A stretch of DNA of 64,000 nt from Comamonadaceae bacterium UBA4962 (lineage in GTDB: Bacteria; Pseudomonadota; Gammaproteobacteria; Burkholderiales; Burkholderiaceae_C), in contig DHAE01000008.1 of NCBI GenBank assembly GCA_002397315.1, forward strand, positions 211,941 through 275,940, written 5' to 3'. A program made the translations under genes and the position numbers. Numbering within the stretch: position 1 is the stretch's first letter; each line of letters begins with the position of its first letter. The notes under the pieces were generated by a model. That model ran no database searches, was not told the origin of the DNA, and saw only the letters and a program-made list of their open reading frames with translations. Of this stretch, positions 41,973-50,662 are shown in pieces.

Positions 41973-42314
41973 ATGAACCTGACGATCAGCGGCCATCACC
42001 TCGAAGTCACCCCCGCCCTGCGCAGCTACGTGACGGGCAAGCTGGACCGGATTAGCCGGCATTTCGACCAGGTGGTCGATGTCAAGGTGCTGCTCACCGT
42101 TGAAAAGCAAAAGGAAAAGGAAAAGCGCCAGCGGGCCGAGTGCAACGTGCACGTGAAGGGCAACGACCTGTTCGCGGAAAGCTCCCATTCCGATCTGTAT
42201 GCCGCCGTCGACGAACTCGTGGACAAGCTCGACCGCCAGGTCGTGCGCCACAAGGACCGCCTGCAGGACCACCACTGCCCCCTCAAGCGCGCCCAGCCGG
42301 CCATGGAGGCCTGA
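41973..42314 (+). CDS. hpf: Ribosome hibernation promoting factor (short form)
   Basis: A 113-residue HPF that promotes 100S ribosome dimers and silences translation in stationary phase. NLTISGHHLEVTPALRSYVTGKLDRISRHFDQVVDV is the canonical N-terminus, and the basic helix KLDRQVVRHKDRLQDHH contacts rRNA. The Lys/Glu-rich stretch VEKQKEKEKRQRAECNVHVKG is a local expansion frequent in beta-proteobacteria. GGAGA lies ten bases upstream. It is followed by a terminator and then ptsN-hprK, the same neighbourhood in which rpoN, hpf and ptsN occur in E. coli, although rpoN is not here. Confidence 0.95.
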   Translation: MNLTISGHHLEVTPALRSYVTGKLDRISRHFDQVVDVKVLLTVEKQKEKEKRQRAECNVHVKGNDLFAESSHSDLYAAVDELVDKLDRQVVRHKDRLQDHHCPLKRAQPAMEA

Positions 42315-42363
42315 AGTTTCCGCACTGCGGGAATGATCGGAAGCCATCCTGGGGTTTCCCCGT

Positions 42364-42389
42364 AAAGCCGCCGCGAAAGGCGGCTTTTT
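42364..42389 (+). terminator. Rho-independent terminator after hpf
   Basis: The stem GCCGCC/GGCGGC with a GCGAAA loop (42367-42384), extended by flanking A-T pairs, is followed by five T residues. It lies 50 bases past the hpf stop and separates it from ptsN, which has its own AT-rich upstream sequence (CATAAT at 42431). Confidence 0.85.
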
Positions 42390-42451
42390 CATGCACCCGC
42401 GGAGGGGCTCAGGGTTTATGCTAGGGGGTGCATAATTGCGACCCCTTCACC

Positions 42452-42922
42452 ATGAACCGTCTAGCTTCCATATTGCCGGCCGCTCAAGTGCTCGTGAGCG
42501 TCGACGCCACCAGCAAAAAGCGTGCTTTCGAGGAGGCGGGGCTGTTGTTCGAGAGCCAGCACGGCCTCTCTCGCGCGCTCATCACCGACAGCCTGTTCGC
42601 CCGCGAGCGCCTGGGGTCCACGGGCCTCGGGCACGGCGTGGCGATTCCCCACGGCCGCATCAAGGGTCTTAAGGCGCCGATGGCGGCCGTGTTCCAGCTG
42701 GCGCATCCCATCGGTTTCGACGCGCCCGACGAGCAGCCCGTGGGCCTGCTGATCTTCCTGCTCGTGCCGGAGGCCGCCACGCAGAAGCACCTGGAGATCC
42801 TCTCCGAGATCGCCGAGCTCTTGAGCGACGGGCCGCTGCGCGAGCGCATCAAGTCCTCGGGCGACGCCGCCGAACTCCACGGCCTCATCGCCGGCTGGCA
42901 ATCGGCCCAGGCACCCGTCTGA
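42452..42922 (+). CDS. ptsN: PTS IIA-like nitrogen regulatory protein (EIIA-Ntr)
   Basis: A 156-residue EIIA-Ntr, the last phospho-acceptor of the nitrogen phosphotransferase system, which controls potassium transport and other targets according to its phosphorylation state. The phosphorylated His67 lies in GLGHGVAIPHGRIKGL. Helix and strand segments LARERLGSTG, PDEQPVGLLIFLLVPEAATQKHLEILSEIAELL are typical. It is followed 46 bases later by hprK, the pairing seen in most beta-proteobacteria. The potassium carriers TrkAH and Kup, whose relatives are targets of EIIA-Ntr in E. coli, are encoded at 55649-62108. Confidence 0.94.
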   Translation: MNRLASILPAAQVLVSVDATSKKRAFEEAGLLFESQHGLSRALITDSLFARERLGSTGLGHGVAIPHGRIKGLKAPMAAVFQLAHPIGFDAPDEQPVGLLIFLLVPEAATQKHLEILSEIAELLSDGPLRERIKSSGDAAELHGLIAGWQSAQAPV

Positions 42923-42968
42923 TCCTTCCCGCATTCCTGCCGCCCGCCCAAGACCGAGACCGCACCGC

Positions 42969-43925
42969 GTGAAACCCAACGTCATCAGCGCCGACGTCGT
43001 CTTCGAGGAGTTCCGCGCCGCCCTCAAATGGGAGTGGGTGGCCGGCCTGGGGGCTTCCGAGCGCCGTTTCGACGAGGTCGCCGTGCGTTCCGCGCGCTCC
43101 GGCGCCGACCTGGTCGGCTACCTGAACTACATCCATCCCTACCGGGTGCAGATCCTGGGCGAGCGCGAGATCGCCTACCTCACCAACGCCACGCCGGAAG
43201 ACTGCAAGCGCCGCATCGCGCGCATCGTGACGCTGGAGCCCCCGGTGCTCGTGCTGGCCGACAGCCAGGTGGCGCCCGATGCGCTGCTGTCCATGTGCGA
43301 GCGCGCGCAGATCCCGATGTTCGCCACGCACGAATCGTCGGCCTTCGTCATCGACGTGCTGCGCGCCTACCTGTCCAAGCACTTCGCCGACCGCACCACC
43401 ATGCACGGCGTCTTCATGGACATCCTGGGCCTGGGCGTGCTGATCACCGGGGAATCGGGCCTCGGCAAGAGCGAGCTGGGGCTGGAGCTCATCTCGCGCG
43501 GCAACGGCCTCGTGGCCGACGACGCGGTGGATTTCTTCCGCATCAACCAGACCACCATCGAGGGCAAGTGCCCCGATCTGCTGCAGAACCTGCTGGAGGT
43601 GCGCGGCATCGGCCTGCTGGACATCCGCGCGATCTTCGGAGAGACGGCGGTGCGCCGCAAGATGCGCCTGCGCCTCATCGTGCACCTGGTGCGCAAGGAG
43701 ACGCTGGAGCGCGAATACGAACGCCTGCCCTACGAGCCCCTCACCCAGGACGTGCTGGGCGTGCCCGTGCTGAAGGTGGTGATCCAGGTGGTGGCGGGCC
43801 GCAACATCGCCGTGCTGGTGGAGGCGGCGGTGCGCAACACCATCCTCAACCTGCGCGGCATCGATACGTACCAGGAGTTCGTCGAGCGCCACCGCCGTGC
43901 GATGGAGCAGCGCGACGGCGGTTGA
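42969..43925 (+). CDS. hprK: HPr kinase/phosphorylase
   Basis: A 318-residue bifunctional enzyme that phosphorylates or dephosphorylates HPr on serine. The N-terminal domain (1-130) precedes the catalytic P-loop ITGESGLGKSELGLELI (GESGLGKS at 161-168), and MDILGLGVL is the strand before it. EVRGIGLLDIRAIFGETAV contains the signature with catalytic residues, and NTILNLRGIDTYQEFVERH closes the protein. In proteobacteria the gene tracks with ptsN and regulates the incomplete PTS. The start is GTG at 42969. It converges with fur. Confidence 0.95.
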   Translation: MKPNVISADVVFEEFRAALKWEWVAGLGASERRFDEVAVRSARSGADLVGYLNYIHPYRVQILGEREIAYLTNATPEDCKRRIARIVTLEPPVLVLADSQVAPDALLSMCERAQIPMFATHESSAFVIDVLRAYLSKHFADRTTMHGVFMDILGLGVLITGESGLGKSELGLELISRGNGLVADDAVDFFRINQTTIEGKCPDLLQNLLEVRGIGLLDIRAIFGETAVRRKMRLRLIVHLVRKETLEREYERLPYEPLTQDVLGVPVLKVVIQVVAGRNIAVLVEAAVRNTILNLRGIDTYQEFVERHRRAMEQRDGG

Positions 43926-43962
43926 GGCGGCGACGGAAGGGCCGCGTGGGCGGCCGGCGGCC

Positions 43963-44394
43963 TCAGCGGCTGGCCGTGGCCTTCGCGGCGCAGGTGGCGC
44001 ACTGGCCGTAGAGCGCCATGGCATGGTCCTGCACCACCCAGCCCTTGGCCTTGGCCACGAGCTGCTGGCGCTTCTCGATCTCGGGATCGAAGAACTCCTC
44101 GACCTTGCCGCAGACCGTGCAGATGAAGTGGTCGTGGTGCTGGCCTTCGTTCAGCTCGTACACCGCCTTGCCGCTCTCGAAGTTGCTGCGGATCAGGATG
44201 CCGGCCTGCTCGAACTGGGTGAGCACGCGGTAGACGGTGGCCAGGCCGATGTCGGAGCGCTCCTCCAGCAGCACGCGGAACACGTCTTCGGCCGTCATGT
44301 GGCGCTGCGCGCCCTTCTGGAAGATCTCGAGGATCTTCAGGCGGGGCAGGGTGGCCTTGAGCCCGGTGCTCTTGAGTTCGTCGATGTTCGTCAT
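43963..44394 (-). CDS. fur: Ferric uptake regulator Fur
   Basis: A 143-residue metal-dependent repressor. The winged helix (LKSTGLKATLPRLKILEIF, GLATVYRVLTQFEQAGIL) is followed by the dimerisation domain with metal sites HHDHFICTVCGKVEEFFDPEIEKRQ (the H-x-D/H residues and C-x2-C zinc site) and a second Cys pair in GQCATCAAK. With iron bound it represses siderophore and uptake genes. The start at 44394 gives MTNIDELKSTGLK. It diverges from bamE across 79 bases, the same fur-bamE (omlA) arrangement seen in many beta- and gamma-proteobacteria. Confidence 0.96.
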   Translation of the reverse strand: MTNIDELKSTGLKATLPRLKILEIFQKGAQRHMTAEDVFRVLLEERSDIGLATVYRVLTQFEQAGILIRSNFESGKAVYELNEGQHHDHFICTVCGKVEEFFDPEIEKRQQLVAKAKGWVVQDHAMALYGQCATCAAKATASR

Positions 44395-44473
44395 GACAGG
44401 GTCTTTCGTGTGCCTGGGGGCGCGCGCCAAGGCCTGGGAGACCAGCCGCTACAATGGTCCGATCATATCGTTT

Positions 44474-45049
44474 ATGCCAATTTCCATGTCCGTCCACGCC
44501 CATCGCAGCGCCCGCATCGGCCTGATCCTGTTGCTCGGCGCGGGCCTCTCGGCCTGCGGCAGCTTCGACAGTGCCAGCAACCGCATCGCGGGCATGGTCA
44601 CGCCCTACAAGGTCGAGGTGGTGCAGGGCAACGTCGTCACCCGCGAACAGGTCGAGGCGCTGCAGCCCGGCATGTCCCGCCAGCAGGTCAAGGAGATCCT
44701 GGGCACGCCCCTCATGACCAGCCTGTTCCACGCGGACCGCTGGGATTACGTCTTCACGCTCAAGCGCCCGGGCATCGAGGCCCAGTCGCGCAAGCTCACC
44801 GTGTTCTTCAAGGGCGACACCTTCGACCGGGTCGAAGGCGACGAGATGCCCACCGAGGCCGAATTCGTCGCCACGCTCGGCACCTCGCGCAGGAGCAAGG
44901 TCACGTCCAAGGTGCCGCCGCTCGAAGCGACGCCCGAGCAGCTCGCCAAGTACCCCAAGGCTTCCACGGCGACCCTGCCCGAGCCGGCCGATTCCGCCGT
45001 GCCGCCCCCGCCGTCGAGCTACCCGCCCCTGGAATCCACCACCCGCTGA
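44474..45049 (+). CDS. bamE: Outer membrane protein assembly factor BamE (OmlA)
   Basis: A 191-residue lipoprotein of the BAM complex that folds beta-barrel proteins into the outer membrane. The lipobox LSAC follows the signal peptide; the SmpA/OmlA domain contains VTREQVEALQPGMSRQQVKEILGTPLMTSLFHADRWDYVF. The C-terminal 50 residues are Pro/Ser-rich, an extension over E. coli BamE (113 residues). ATG 44474 or 44486 could be the start. A TACAAT -10-like element at 44450 lies 24 bases upstream. dapB begins 94 bases after the stop. Confidence 0.92.
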   Translation: MPISMSVHAHRSARIGLILLLGAGLSACGSFDSASNRIAGMVTPYKVEVVQGNVVTREQVEALQPGMSRQQVKEILGTPLMTSLFHADRWDYVFTLKRPGIEAQSRKLTVFFKGDTFDRVEGDEMPTEAEFVATLGTSRRSKVTSKVPPLEATPEQLAKYPKASTATLPEPADSAVPPPPSSYPPLESTTR

Positions 45050-45143
45050 CGGCGCCGCGGCGCCCCGGGGCCCGGCTGCCGGGCCGCCGCCCGCCGCCAC
45101 GCCGGTCCGAGCACTTCCGTCCGATCCTTCTGCCCTCCGCGCC

Positions 45144-46007
45144 ATGACCGTGCCCGCCTCCCCGTCTTCGCTCCCGTCGTCCTCCGGTGCCGCGGCCCCG
45201 TGCCGCGTCGCCGTCGCGGGCGCTTCCGGCCGCATGGGCCGCATGCTCATCGAGGCCATCCGCGCCAGCGACGACCTGGTCCTCGCGGGGGCGCTCGACG
45301 TCGAGGGCAGCACCTTCCTCGGCAACGACGCGACCGCGTTCCTCGGCCACGCCAGCGGGGTCGCCATCACGGCGGACGTGCAGAAGGGCCTGGCCGGTGC
45401 CGACGTGCTGATCGATTTCACCCGCCCCGAGGGCACGCTCGCGCACCTCGCCGCGTGCGCCGAACTCGGCGTGAAGGCCGTGATCGGCACGACCGGCTTC
45501 ACCGGCGACCAGAAGGCCGAGATCGCGACCTTCGCGCAGCGCACGGCCGTCGTCATGGCGCCCAACATGAGCGTGGGCGTGAACGTCACCTTCAAGCTGC
45601 TGGAGATGGCCGCGAAGGCGCTGTCGACCGGCTACGACATCGAGATCATCGAGGCCCACCACCGCCACAAGGTGGATGCGCCGTCGGGCACCGCGCTCAA
45701 GATGGGCGAGGTCATCGCCGATGCGCTGGGCCGCGACCTCAAGGACTGCGCCGTGTACGGCCGTGAAGGCGTCACCGGCGAGCGCGATCCCTCCACCATC
45801 GGCTTCGCCACCGTGCGCGGCGGCGACATCGTGGGCGACCACACCGTGCTGTTCGCCGGCACGGGCGAGCGCATCGAGATCTCGCACCGCTCCTCGAGCC
45901 GCGCCGGCTACGCGCAGGGCAGCCTGCGCGCCGCGCGCTTCCTGGCGGCGCACCGCACGGGCCTCTTCGACATGTTCGACGTGCTGGGGCTGCACGGCGA
46001 AGCCTGA
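45144..46007 (+). CDS. dapB: 4-hydroxy-tetrahydrodipicolinate reductase
   Basis: A 287-residue reductase of lysine/diaminopimelate synthesis. VAVAGASGRMGRMLIEAI is the NAD(P) site, ADVLIDFTRPEGTLAHL and VIGTTGFTGDQ follow, and EAHHRHKVDAPSGTALKMGE holds the catalytic His and Lys. The N-terminal 20 residues (Ser/Pro/Ala-rich) extend past the usual start. The product feeds peptidoglycan and lysine. It heads the conserved dapB-exbB-exbD-leuS-lptE-holA run. Confidence 0.95.
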   Translation: MTVPASPSSLPSSSGAAAPCRVAVAGASGRMGRMLIEAIRASDDLVLAGALDVEGSTFLGNDATAFLGHASGVAITADVQKGLAGADVLIDFTRPEGTLAHLAACAELGVKAVIGTTGFTGDQKAEIATFAQRTAVVMAPNMSVGVNVTFKLLEMAAKALSTGYDIEIIEAHHRHKVDAPSGTALKMGEVIADALGRDLKDCAVYGREGVTGERDPSTIGFATVRGGDIVGDHTVLFAGTGERIEISHRSSSRAGYAQGSLRAARFLAAHRTGLFDMFDVLGLHGEA

Positions 46008-46034
46008 TCCTCCCTTTCCCGCGGCGGCGCATCC

Positions 46035-46703
46035 ATGAACGCTTGGCACTGGTGGCATCAGGGCGACATGGTCACCCGCGTCTCGGCCGTGCTGCTGCTG
46101 GCCATGTCGGTGGCGAGTTGGGTGGTCATCCTCTGGAAAACCTGGCTGCTGCGGCGTGCCGTGGCCGGAGTGGGACGGGGCACCGCCGCATTCTGGCAAT
46201 CGCCGTCGATGGCGGCCGCGGCCCGCGATCTCGCCGCATCCGACCGCGACCGCCTCGTGCTGCCGCTGGTCGAGGCCGCGGCCGGTGTCGCGGAAGGCGC
46301 GCCGGCCGGCACCCTCGCCGCGGGCGGGCAGCGCGGTCAGCAGCTCACGCGCGTGCTGCGGGATGCCCTGCACCGCGTGCTCGGCCGGCTGCATTTCGGG
46401 CAGGTGCTGCTCGCCACCGTCGGCTCCACCGCGCCCTTCGTCGGCCTGCTGGGCACCGTGTGGGGCATCTACCATGCGCTCACCGCCCTGGCCGGTGGCG
46501 GCCCGGTGTCGATCGACCGCGTGGCCGGCCCCGTCGGCGAGGCGCTCGTGATGACGGCCGCCGGCCTGGCCGTGGCCATTCCCGCCGTCCTGGCCTACAA
46601 CCTCTTCGGGCGCTGGATCGGGCGCGTGGAGGCCGATCTCGAAGGCTTCGCGCTGGACCTGCGCGAACTCCTGCTGGACGCGCCCGCGGCTTCCGGCGGC
46701 TGA
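46035..46703 (+). CDS. exbB: ExbB/TolQ-type proton channel protein
   Basis: A 222-residue inner-membrane protein of the MotA/TolQ/ExbB family. TM1 is at about residues 14-32 (VSAVLLLAMSVASWVVILW), and the two long C-terminal helices include LLATVGSTAPFVGLLGTVWGIYHAL and VMTAAGLAVAIPAVLAYNLFG, the proton channel helices with the conserved Thr. With ExbD it energises TonB-dependent outer-membrane uptake. No tonB gene is adjacent. It lies 27 bases after dapB and 62 before exbD. Confidence 0.88.
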   Translation: MNAWHWWHQGDMVTRVSAVLLLAMSVASWVVILWKTWLLRRAVAGVGRGTAAFWQSPSMAAAARDLAASDRDRLVLPLVEAAAGVAEGAPAGTLAAGGQRGQQLTRVLRDALHRVLGRLHFGQVLLATVGSTAPFVGLLGTVWGIYHALTALAGGGPVSIDRVAGPVGEALVMTAAGLAVAIPAVLAYNLFGRWIGRVEADLEGFALDLRELLLDAPAASGG

Positions 46704-46765
46704 TCCGGGCGGCCCTGATCCACCGGCACGTCCACCGTCCGTCCTCACCACCTTCCCCGCGCCCC

Positions 46766-47215
46766 ATGGCATTCGGCCGCCTCGAACGCACGTCCGCTCC
46801 CAAGCCCATGAGCGACATCAACATGACGCCGCTGGTGGATGTCATGCTGGTGCTGGTGGTGATCTTCATCCTCACCGCCCCGCTGCTCGCGGGCTCCATC
46901 CGGCTCGACCTGCCGCGCGCGGAAGGCACGGCCCCGGGGGCGCCCGGCGAGTCCATCGCCGTGGCCATCGACGCCGCGGGCCAGGTCTTCGTCGGCGGCG
47001 AGCCGGTGGATGGCGCCGCGCTGGCCGCGCGGCTGCGCGGCGCAGCGACGCGGCGCCCCGACACGGAAGTGCAGCTGCGCGCCGACGCGGGCGTGCCGTA
47101 CGGGCGCGTGGTGGAAGTCATGGGCGCGGCGCACGCGGCGGGCCTGCACCGCATCGGTTTCGTCGCGGAGCCCCAGGCCGCCGCGGCGCCGGGTTCCCCC
47201 GCCTCCCGGCCTTGA
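46766..47215 (+). CDS. exbD: ExbD/TolR-type biopolymer transport protein
   Basis: A 149-residue single-pass protein partnering ExbB. The transmembrane helix MTPLVDVMLVLVVIFIL holds the essential Asp25, the proton carrier, at the same position as in E. coli ExbD. The periplasmic domain (about 50-135) includes VAIDAAGQVFVGGEPV and YGRVVEVMGAAHAAGLHRIGFVAE. A short Pro/Ala-rich tail follows. It continues the dapB-exbB-exbD-leuS order. Confidence 0.89.
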   Translation: MAFGRLERTSAPKPMSDINMTPLVDVMLVLVVIFILTAPLLAGSIRLDLPRAEGTAPGAPGESIAVAIDAAGQVFVGGEPVDGAALAARLRGAATRRPDTEVQLRADAGVPYGRVVEVMGAAHAAGLHRIGFVAEPQAAAAPGSPASRP

Positions 47216-47353
47216 ACGCGCCCGGAAAGCCCGGGCCGGAGCACGGCCGCGGGATGCCGCGCCATCGCGCCTAAAATCCACGGCGAATCCCTGTTCCTCT
47301 TCTTCCTCCTGCGAACCGCCGGTGGCCGCGCGTGGCCCGGTCCGATTTTTTCC

Positions 47354-50047
47354 ATGCAAGACAAATACACCCCTGCCGAGGTCGAGCGCGCCGCGCACAG
47401 CCACTGGACCGCCCGCGATGCCTACCGCGTGACCGAAGACGCGGGCAAGAAGAAGTTCTATGCCTGCTCCATGCTGCCCTACCCCAGCGGCAAGCTGCAC
47501 ATGGGCCACGTGCGCAACTACACGATCAACGACATGCTCACGCGCTACCTGCGCATGAACGGCCAGAACGTGCTGATGCCCATGGGCTGGGATGCCTTCG
47601 GCCTGCCGGCCGAGAACGCGGCGCTGAAGAACGGCGTGCCGCCCGCGCAGTGGACCTACGACAACATCGCCTACATGAAGAAGCAGATGCAGGCGATGGG
47701 GCTGGCCATCGACTGGTCGCGCGAGGTCGCCACCTGCGACCCGGACTACTACAAGTGGAACCAGTGGCTGTTCCTCAAGATGCTGGAAAAGGGCATCGCC
47801 TACCGCAAGACCCAGGTCGTGAACTGGGATCCGGTGGACCAGACCGTGCTCGCCAACGAGCAGGTCATCGACGGCCGCGGCTGGCGCACCGGTGCGCCCG
47901 TGGAAAAGCGCGAGATTCCCGGCTACTACCTGAAGATCACCGACTACGCGCAGGAGCTGCTCGATCACGTGCAGGTGGGCAATCCGAACGCCACGCTCAC
48001 CGGCTGGCCCGACAAGGTGCGGCTGATGCAGGAGAACTGGATCGGCAAGAGCGAGGGCGTGCGCTTCGCCTTCACGCACGGCATCCGCGGCGACGACGGC
48101 CTGCTGATCGGCGACGGCCGCATGTACGTCTTCACGACGCGCGCCGACACCATCATGGGCGTCACCTTCTGCGCCGTGGCGCCCGAGCATCCGCTGGCCG
48201 CCCATGCGGCGCGCTCCAATCCGGAACTGGCCGCCTTCATCGAAGAGTGCAAGACCGGCGGCACCACCGAGGCCGAACTGGCCACGCAGGAGAAGAAGGG
48301 CGTGCGCACGGGCCTGACCGTCACGCACCCGATCACCGAAGAGCCCGTGGAGGTCTGGGTGGGCAACTACGTGCTCATGGGCTACGGCGACGGCGCCGTC
48401 ATGGGCGTGCCGGCGCACGACGAGCGCGACTTCGCCTTCGCGCTCAAGTACGGCATCGAGATCAAGCAGGTCGTGCTCGTCGACGGCGAGACCTTCGACT
48501 ACCACCGGTGGCAGGACTGGTACGGCGACAAGCAGAACGGCGTCACCATCAACTCCGACAACTTCAGCGGGCTGACCTACCCGGAGGCCGTCTCCGCCGT
48601 GGCGCATGCGCTGCAGGAAAAGGGCCTGGGCGAGAAGAAGACCACCTGGCGCCTGCGCGACTGGGGCGTCTCGCGCCAGCGCTACTGGGGCACGCCGATC
48701 CCGATCATCCACTGCGACGAGCACGGCGCGGTGCCGGTCCCCGAGAAGGACCTGCCCGTGGTGCTGCCGCAGGACTGCATCCCGGACGGCTCCGGCAACC
48801 CGCTGCACAAGCACGAGGGCTTCCATGCCGGCGTGAAGTGCCCCGTCTGCGGCAAGGCCGCGCGGCGCGAGACCGACACCATGGACACGTTCGTGGATTC
48901 GTCGTGGTACTTCATGCGCTACTGCGACCCGAAGAACCCCGACGCCATGGTGGCCGGCGGCGCCGACTACTGGATGCCGATGGACCAGTACATCGGCGGC
49001 ATCGAGCACGCGATCCTGCACCTGCTGTACGCGCGCTTCTGGACCAAGGTCATGCGCGACCTGGGCCTGGTGAAGGTCGACGAGCCCTTCACCAAGCTGC
49101 TCACGCAGGGCATGGTGCTCAACCACATCTATTCGCGCCGCACCGACAAGGGCGGCAAGGAATACTTCTGGCCGCACGACGTCGAGCACGTCGTGGACGA
49201 AACCGGCAAGATCACCGGCGCGCGTCTCAAGAACGCCGTCGGGGACCTGCCCGTGGGCACGCCGATCGACTACGAGGGCGTGGGCACCATGTCCAAGTCC
49301 AAGAACAACGGCGTCGATCCGCAGGAGCTGATCGAGAAGTACGGCGCCGACACGGCCCGCCTCTACACCATGTTCACCGCACCGCCCGAGGCCACGCTGG
49401 AGTGGAACGACGCCGCCGTGGAGGGCAGCTACCGCTTCCTGCGCCGCGTCTGGAACTTCGGCGTGAAGCTCACGGGCATCGACGCCGCGGCCACCGAGTC
49501 CGCCATCCAGGGCGCCCAGAGCCTGGGCGACGTGCAGTTCGGCAAGGAGGCCAAGGCGCTGCGGCTGGAGATCCACACCGTGCTCAAGCAGGTGGACTAC
49601 GACTACCAGCGCATGCAGTACAACACCGTGGTCTCCGGCGCGATGAAGATGCTCAACGCGCTGGAGGACTTCAAGGCGGTGGATGCGCCCGGCGGCCTGG
49701 TCGCGCTGATCGAGGGCTTCGGCATCCTGCTGCGCGCGATCTACCCGGCCACGCCCCACATCGCGCACGCCCTCTGGAGTTCGCTGGGCTATGCCGGCGC
49801 GCTCGGCGACCTGCTGGACGCGCCGTGGCCCCGGGTCGATGCCGCCGCGCTGGTGCAGGACGAGATCGAGCTGATGCTGCAGGTCAACGGCAAGCTGCGC
49901 GGCGCGATCCGCGTGCCGGCCGGCGCCGACAAGGCGGAGATCGAGCGCATCGCCCTCGCGAGCGACGATTTCCACAAGCACGCCGCCGGCGCAGCGCCCA
50001 AGAAGGTCGTGGTCGTGCCGGGCCGGCTGGTGAACGTGGTCGTCTGA
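47354..50047 (+). CDS. leuS: Leucyl-tRNA synthetase
   Basis: An 897-residue class I synthetase charging tRNA-Leu. The HIGH motif appears as HMGHVRNYT near residue 50 and KMSKS as TMSKSKNNGVDP near 650. The editing domain lies in between, with TTRADTIMGVTFCAVAPEHPL and GVPAHDERDFAFA (the Asp that discriminates norvaline/isoleucine). A Cys pair in KCPVCGKA near residue 497 suits the zinc/leucine-specific insertion. The C-terminus has LMLQVNGKLRGAIRVPAGA. Length is slightly above E. coli (860). lptE begins 59 bases later. Confidence 0.97.
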   Translation: MQDKYTPAEVERAAHSHWTARDAYRVTEDAGKKKFYACSMLPYPSGKLHMGHVRNYTINDMLTRYLRMNGQNVLMPMGWDAFGLPAENAALKNGVPPAQWTYDNIAYMKKQMQAMGLAIDWSREVATCDPDYYKWNQWLFLKMLEKGIAYRKTQVVNWDPVDQTVLANEQVIDGRGWRTGAPVEKREIPGYYLKITDYAQELLDHVQVGNPNATLTGWPDKVRLMQENWIGKSEGVRFAFTHGIRGDDGLLIGDGRMYVFTTRADTIMGVTFCAVAPEHPLAAHAARSNPELAAFIEECKTGGTTEAELATQEKKGVRTGLTVTHPITEEPVEVWVGNYVLMGYGDGAVMGVPAHDERDFAFALKYGIEIKQVVLVDGETFDYHRWQDWYGDKQNGVTINSDNFSGLTYPEAVSAVAHALQEKGLGEKKTTWRLRDWGVSRQRYWGTPIPIIHCDEHGAVPVPEKDLPVVLPQDCIPDGSGNPLHKHEGFHAGVKCPVCGKAARRETDTMDTFVDSSWYFMRYCDPKNPDAMVAGGADYWMPMDQYIGGIEHAILHLLYARFWTKVMRDLGLVKVDEPFTKLLTQGMVLNHIYSRRTDKGGKEYFWPHDVEHVVDETGKITGARLKNAVGDLPVGTPIDYEGVGTMSKSKNNGVDPQELIEKYGADTARLYTMFTAPPEATLEWNDAAVEGSYRFLRRVWNFGVKLTGIDAAATESAIQGAQSLGDVQFGKEAKALRLEIHTVLKQVDYDYQRMQYNTVVSGAMKMLNALEDFKAVDAPGGLVALIEGFGILLRAIYPATPHIAHALWSSLGYAGALGDLLDAPWPRVDAAALVQDEIELMLQVNGKLRGAIRVPAGADKAEIERIALASDDFHKHAAGAAPKKVVVVPGRLVNVVV

Positions 50048-50106
50048 CCGCCCTGCCTGCCGCCACGCCGTCCGTGTTGAACCCATCGCACCCGAGAGCC
50101 CGCCCC

Positions 50107-50625
50107 ATGCTGCAGCGCAAACGCTCGTTCCTGACCCTGCTGGCCGCAGCGCCGCTGGCCGCCGGCCTCACCGCCTGCGGCTTCCGCCTGCGCGGCGCGC
50201 CGGAGTTCCAGTTCCGCACCCTCTACATCCAGGCCGCAGGCGGCTCGCAGCTCGGGCGCGAACTCGAGCGCACGCTCAAGGGCGCGGGCGGCAACCTCAC
50301 GGTGCTGCGCGATCCCGCCGATCTGCCCAAGGCCGAGGCGGTGTTCGAACTGCTGTCCGAGCAGCGCGAGCGCGTGGTGGTGGGCTACAACGCCTCCGGC
50401 CAGGTGCGCGAGCTGCAGCTGCGCCTGCGCATCCGCTTCCGGCTGCGCAACCAGCAGGGCGTGGAGCTGATCCCGCCGACCGAGCTGGTGCAGCAGCGCG
50501 ACGTGAGCTACAACGAAAGCATCGCCCTCGCCAAGGAGGCCGAAGAGGCGCTGCTCTACCGCAACATGCAGACCGACCTCGTGCAGCAACTGCTGCGCCG
50601 CCTGGCCGCGGCGCGTCCGCAGTGA
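50107..50625 (+). CDS. lptE: LPS-assembly lipoprotein LptE
   Basis: A 172-residue outer-membrane lipoprotein that plugs the LptD barrel through which lipopolysaccharide reaches the cell surface. The lipobox LTAC (Cys24) is followed by the conserved GFRLRG. YNASGQVRELQLRLRIRFRL and YNESIALAKEAEEALLYRNMQTDLVQQLLRRL match the family core. It lies between leuS and holA as in most proteobacteria, and holA starts 37 bases after it. Confidence 0.93.
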   Translation: MLQRKRSFLTLLAAAPLAAGLTACGFRLRGAPEFQFRTLYIQAAGGSQLGRELERTLKGAGGNLTVLRDPADLPKAEAVFELLSEQRERVVVGYNASGQVRELQLRLRIRFRLRNQQGVELIPPTELVQQRDVSYNESIALAKEAEEALLYRNMQTDLVQQLLRRLAAARPQ

Positions 50626-50662
50626 CGCTGCGCCACGGAGCCCGGGCGGACCAGGCGGTGCC

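Noticed and set aside
46745..50086. Open reading frame of 1,113 codons on the minus strand opposite leuS
   Set aside because: It is the antisense of leuS and exbD, with His/Arg/Gly-rich composition expected from G/C-biased third positions and no family similarity.
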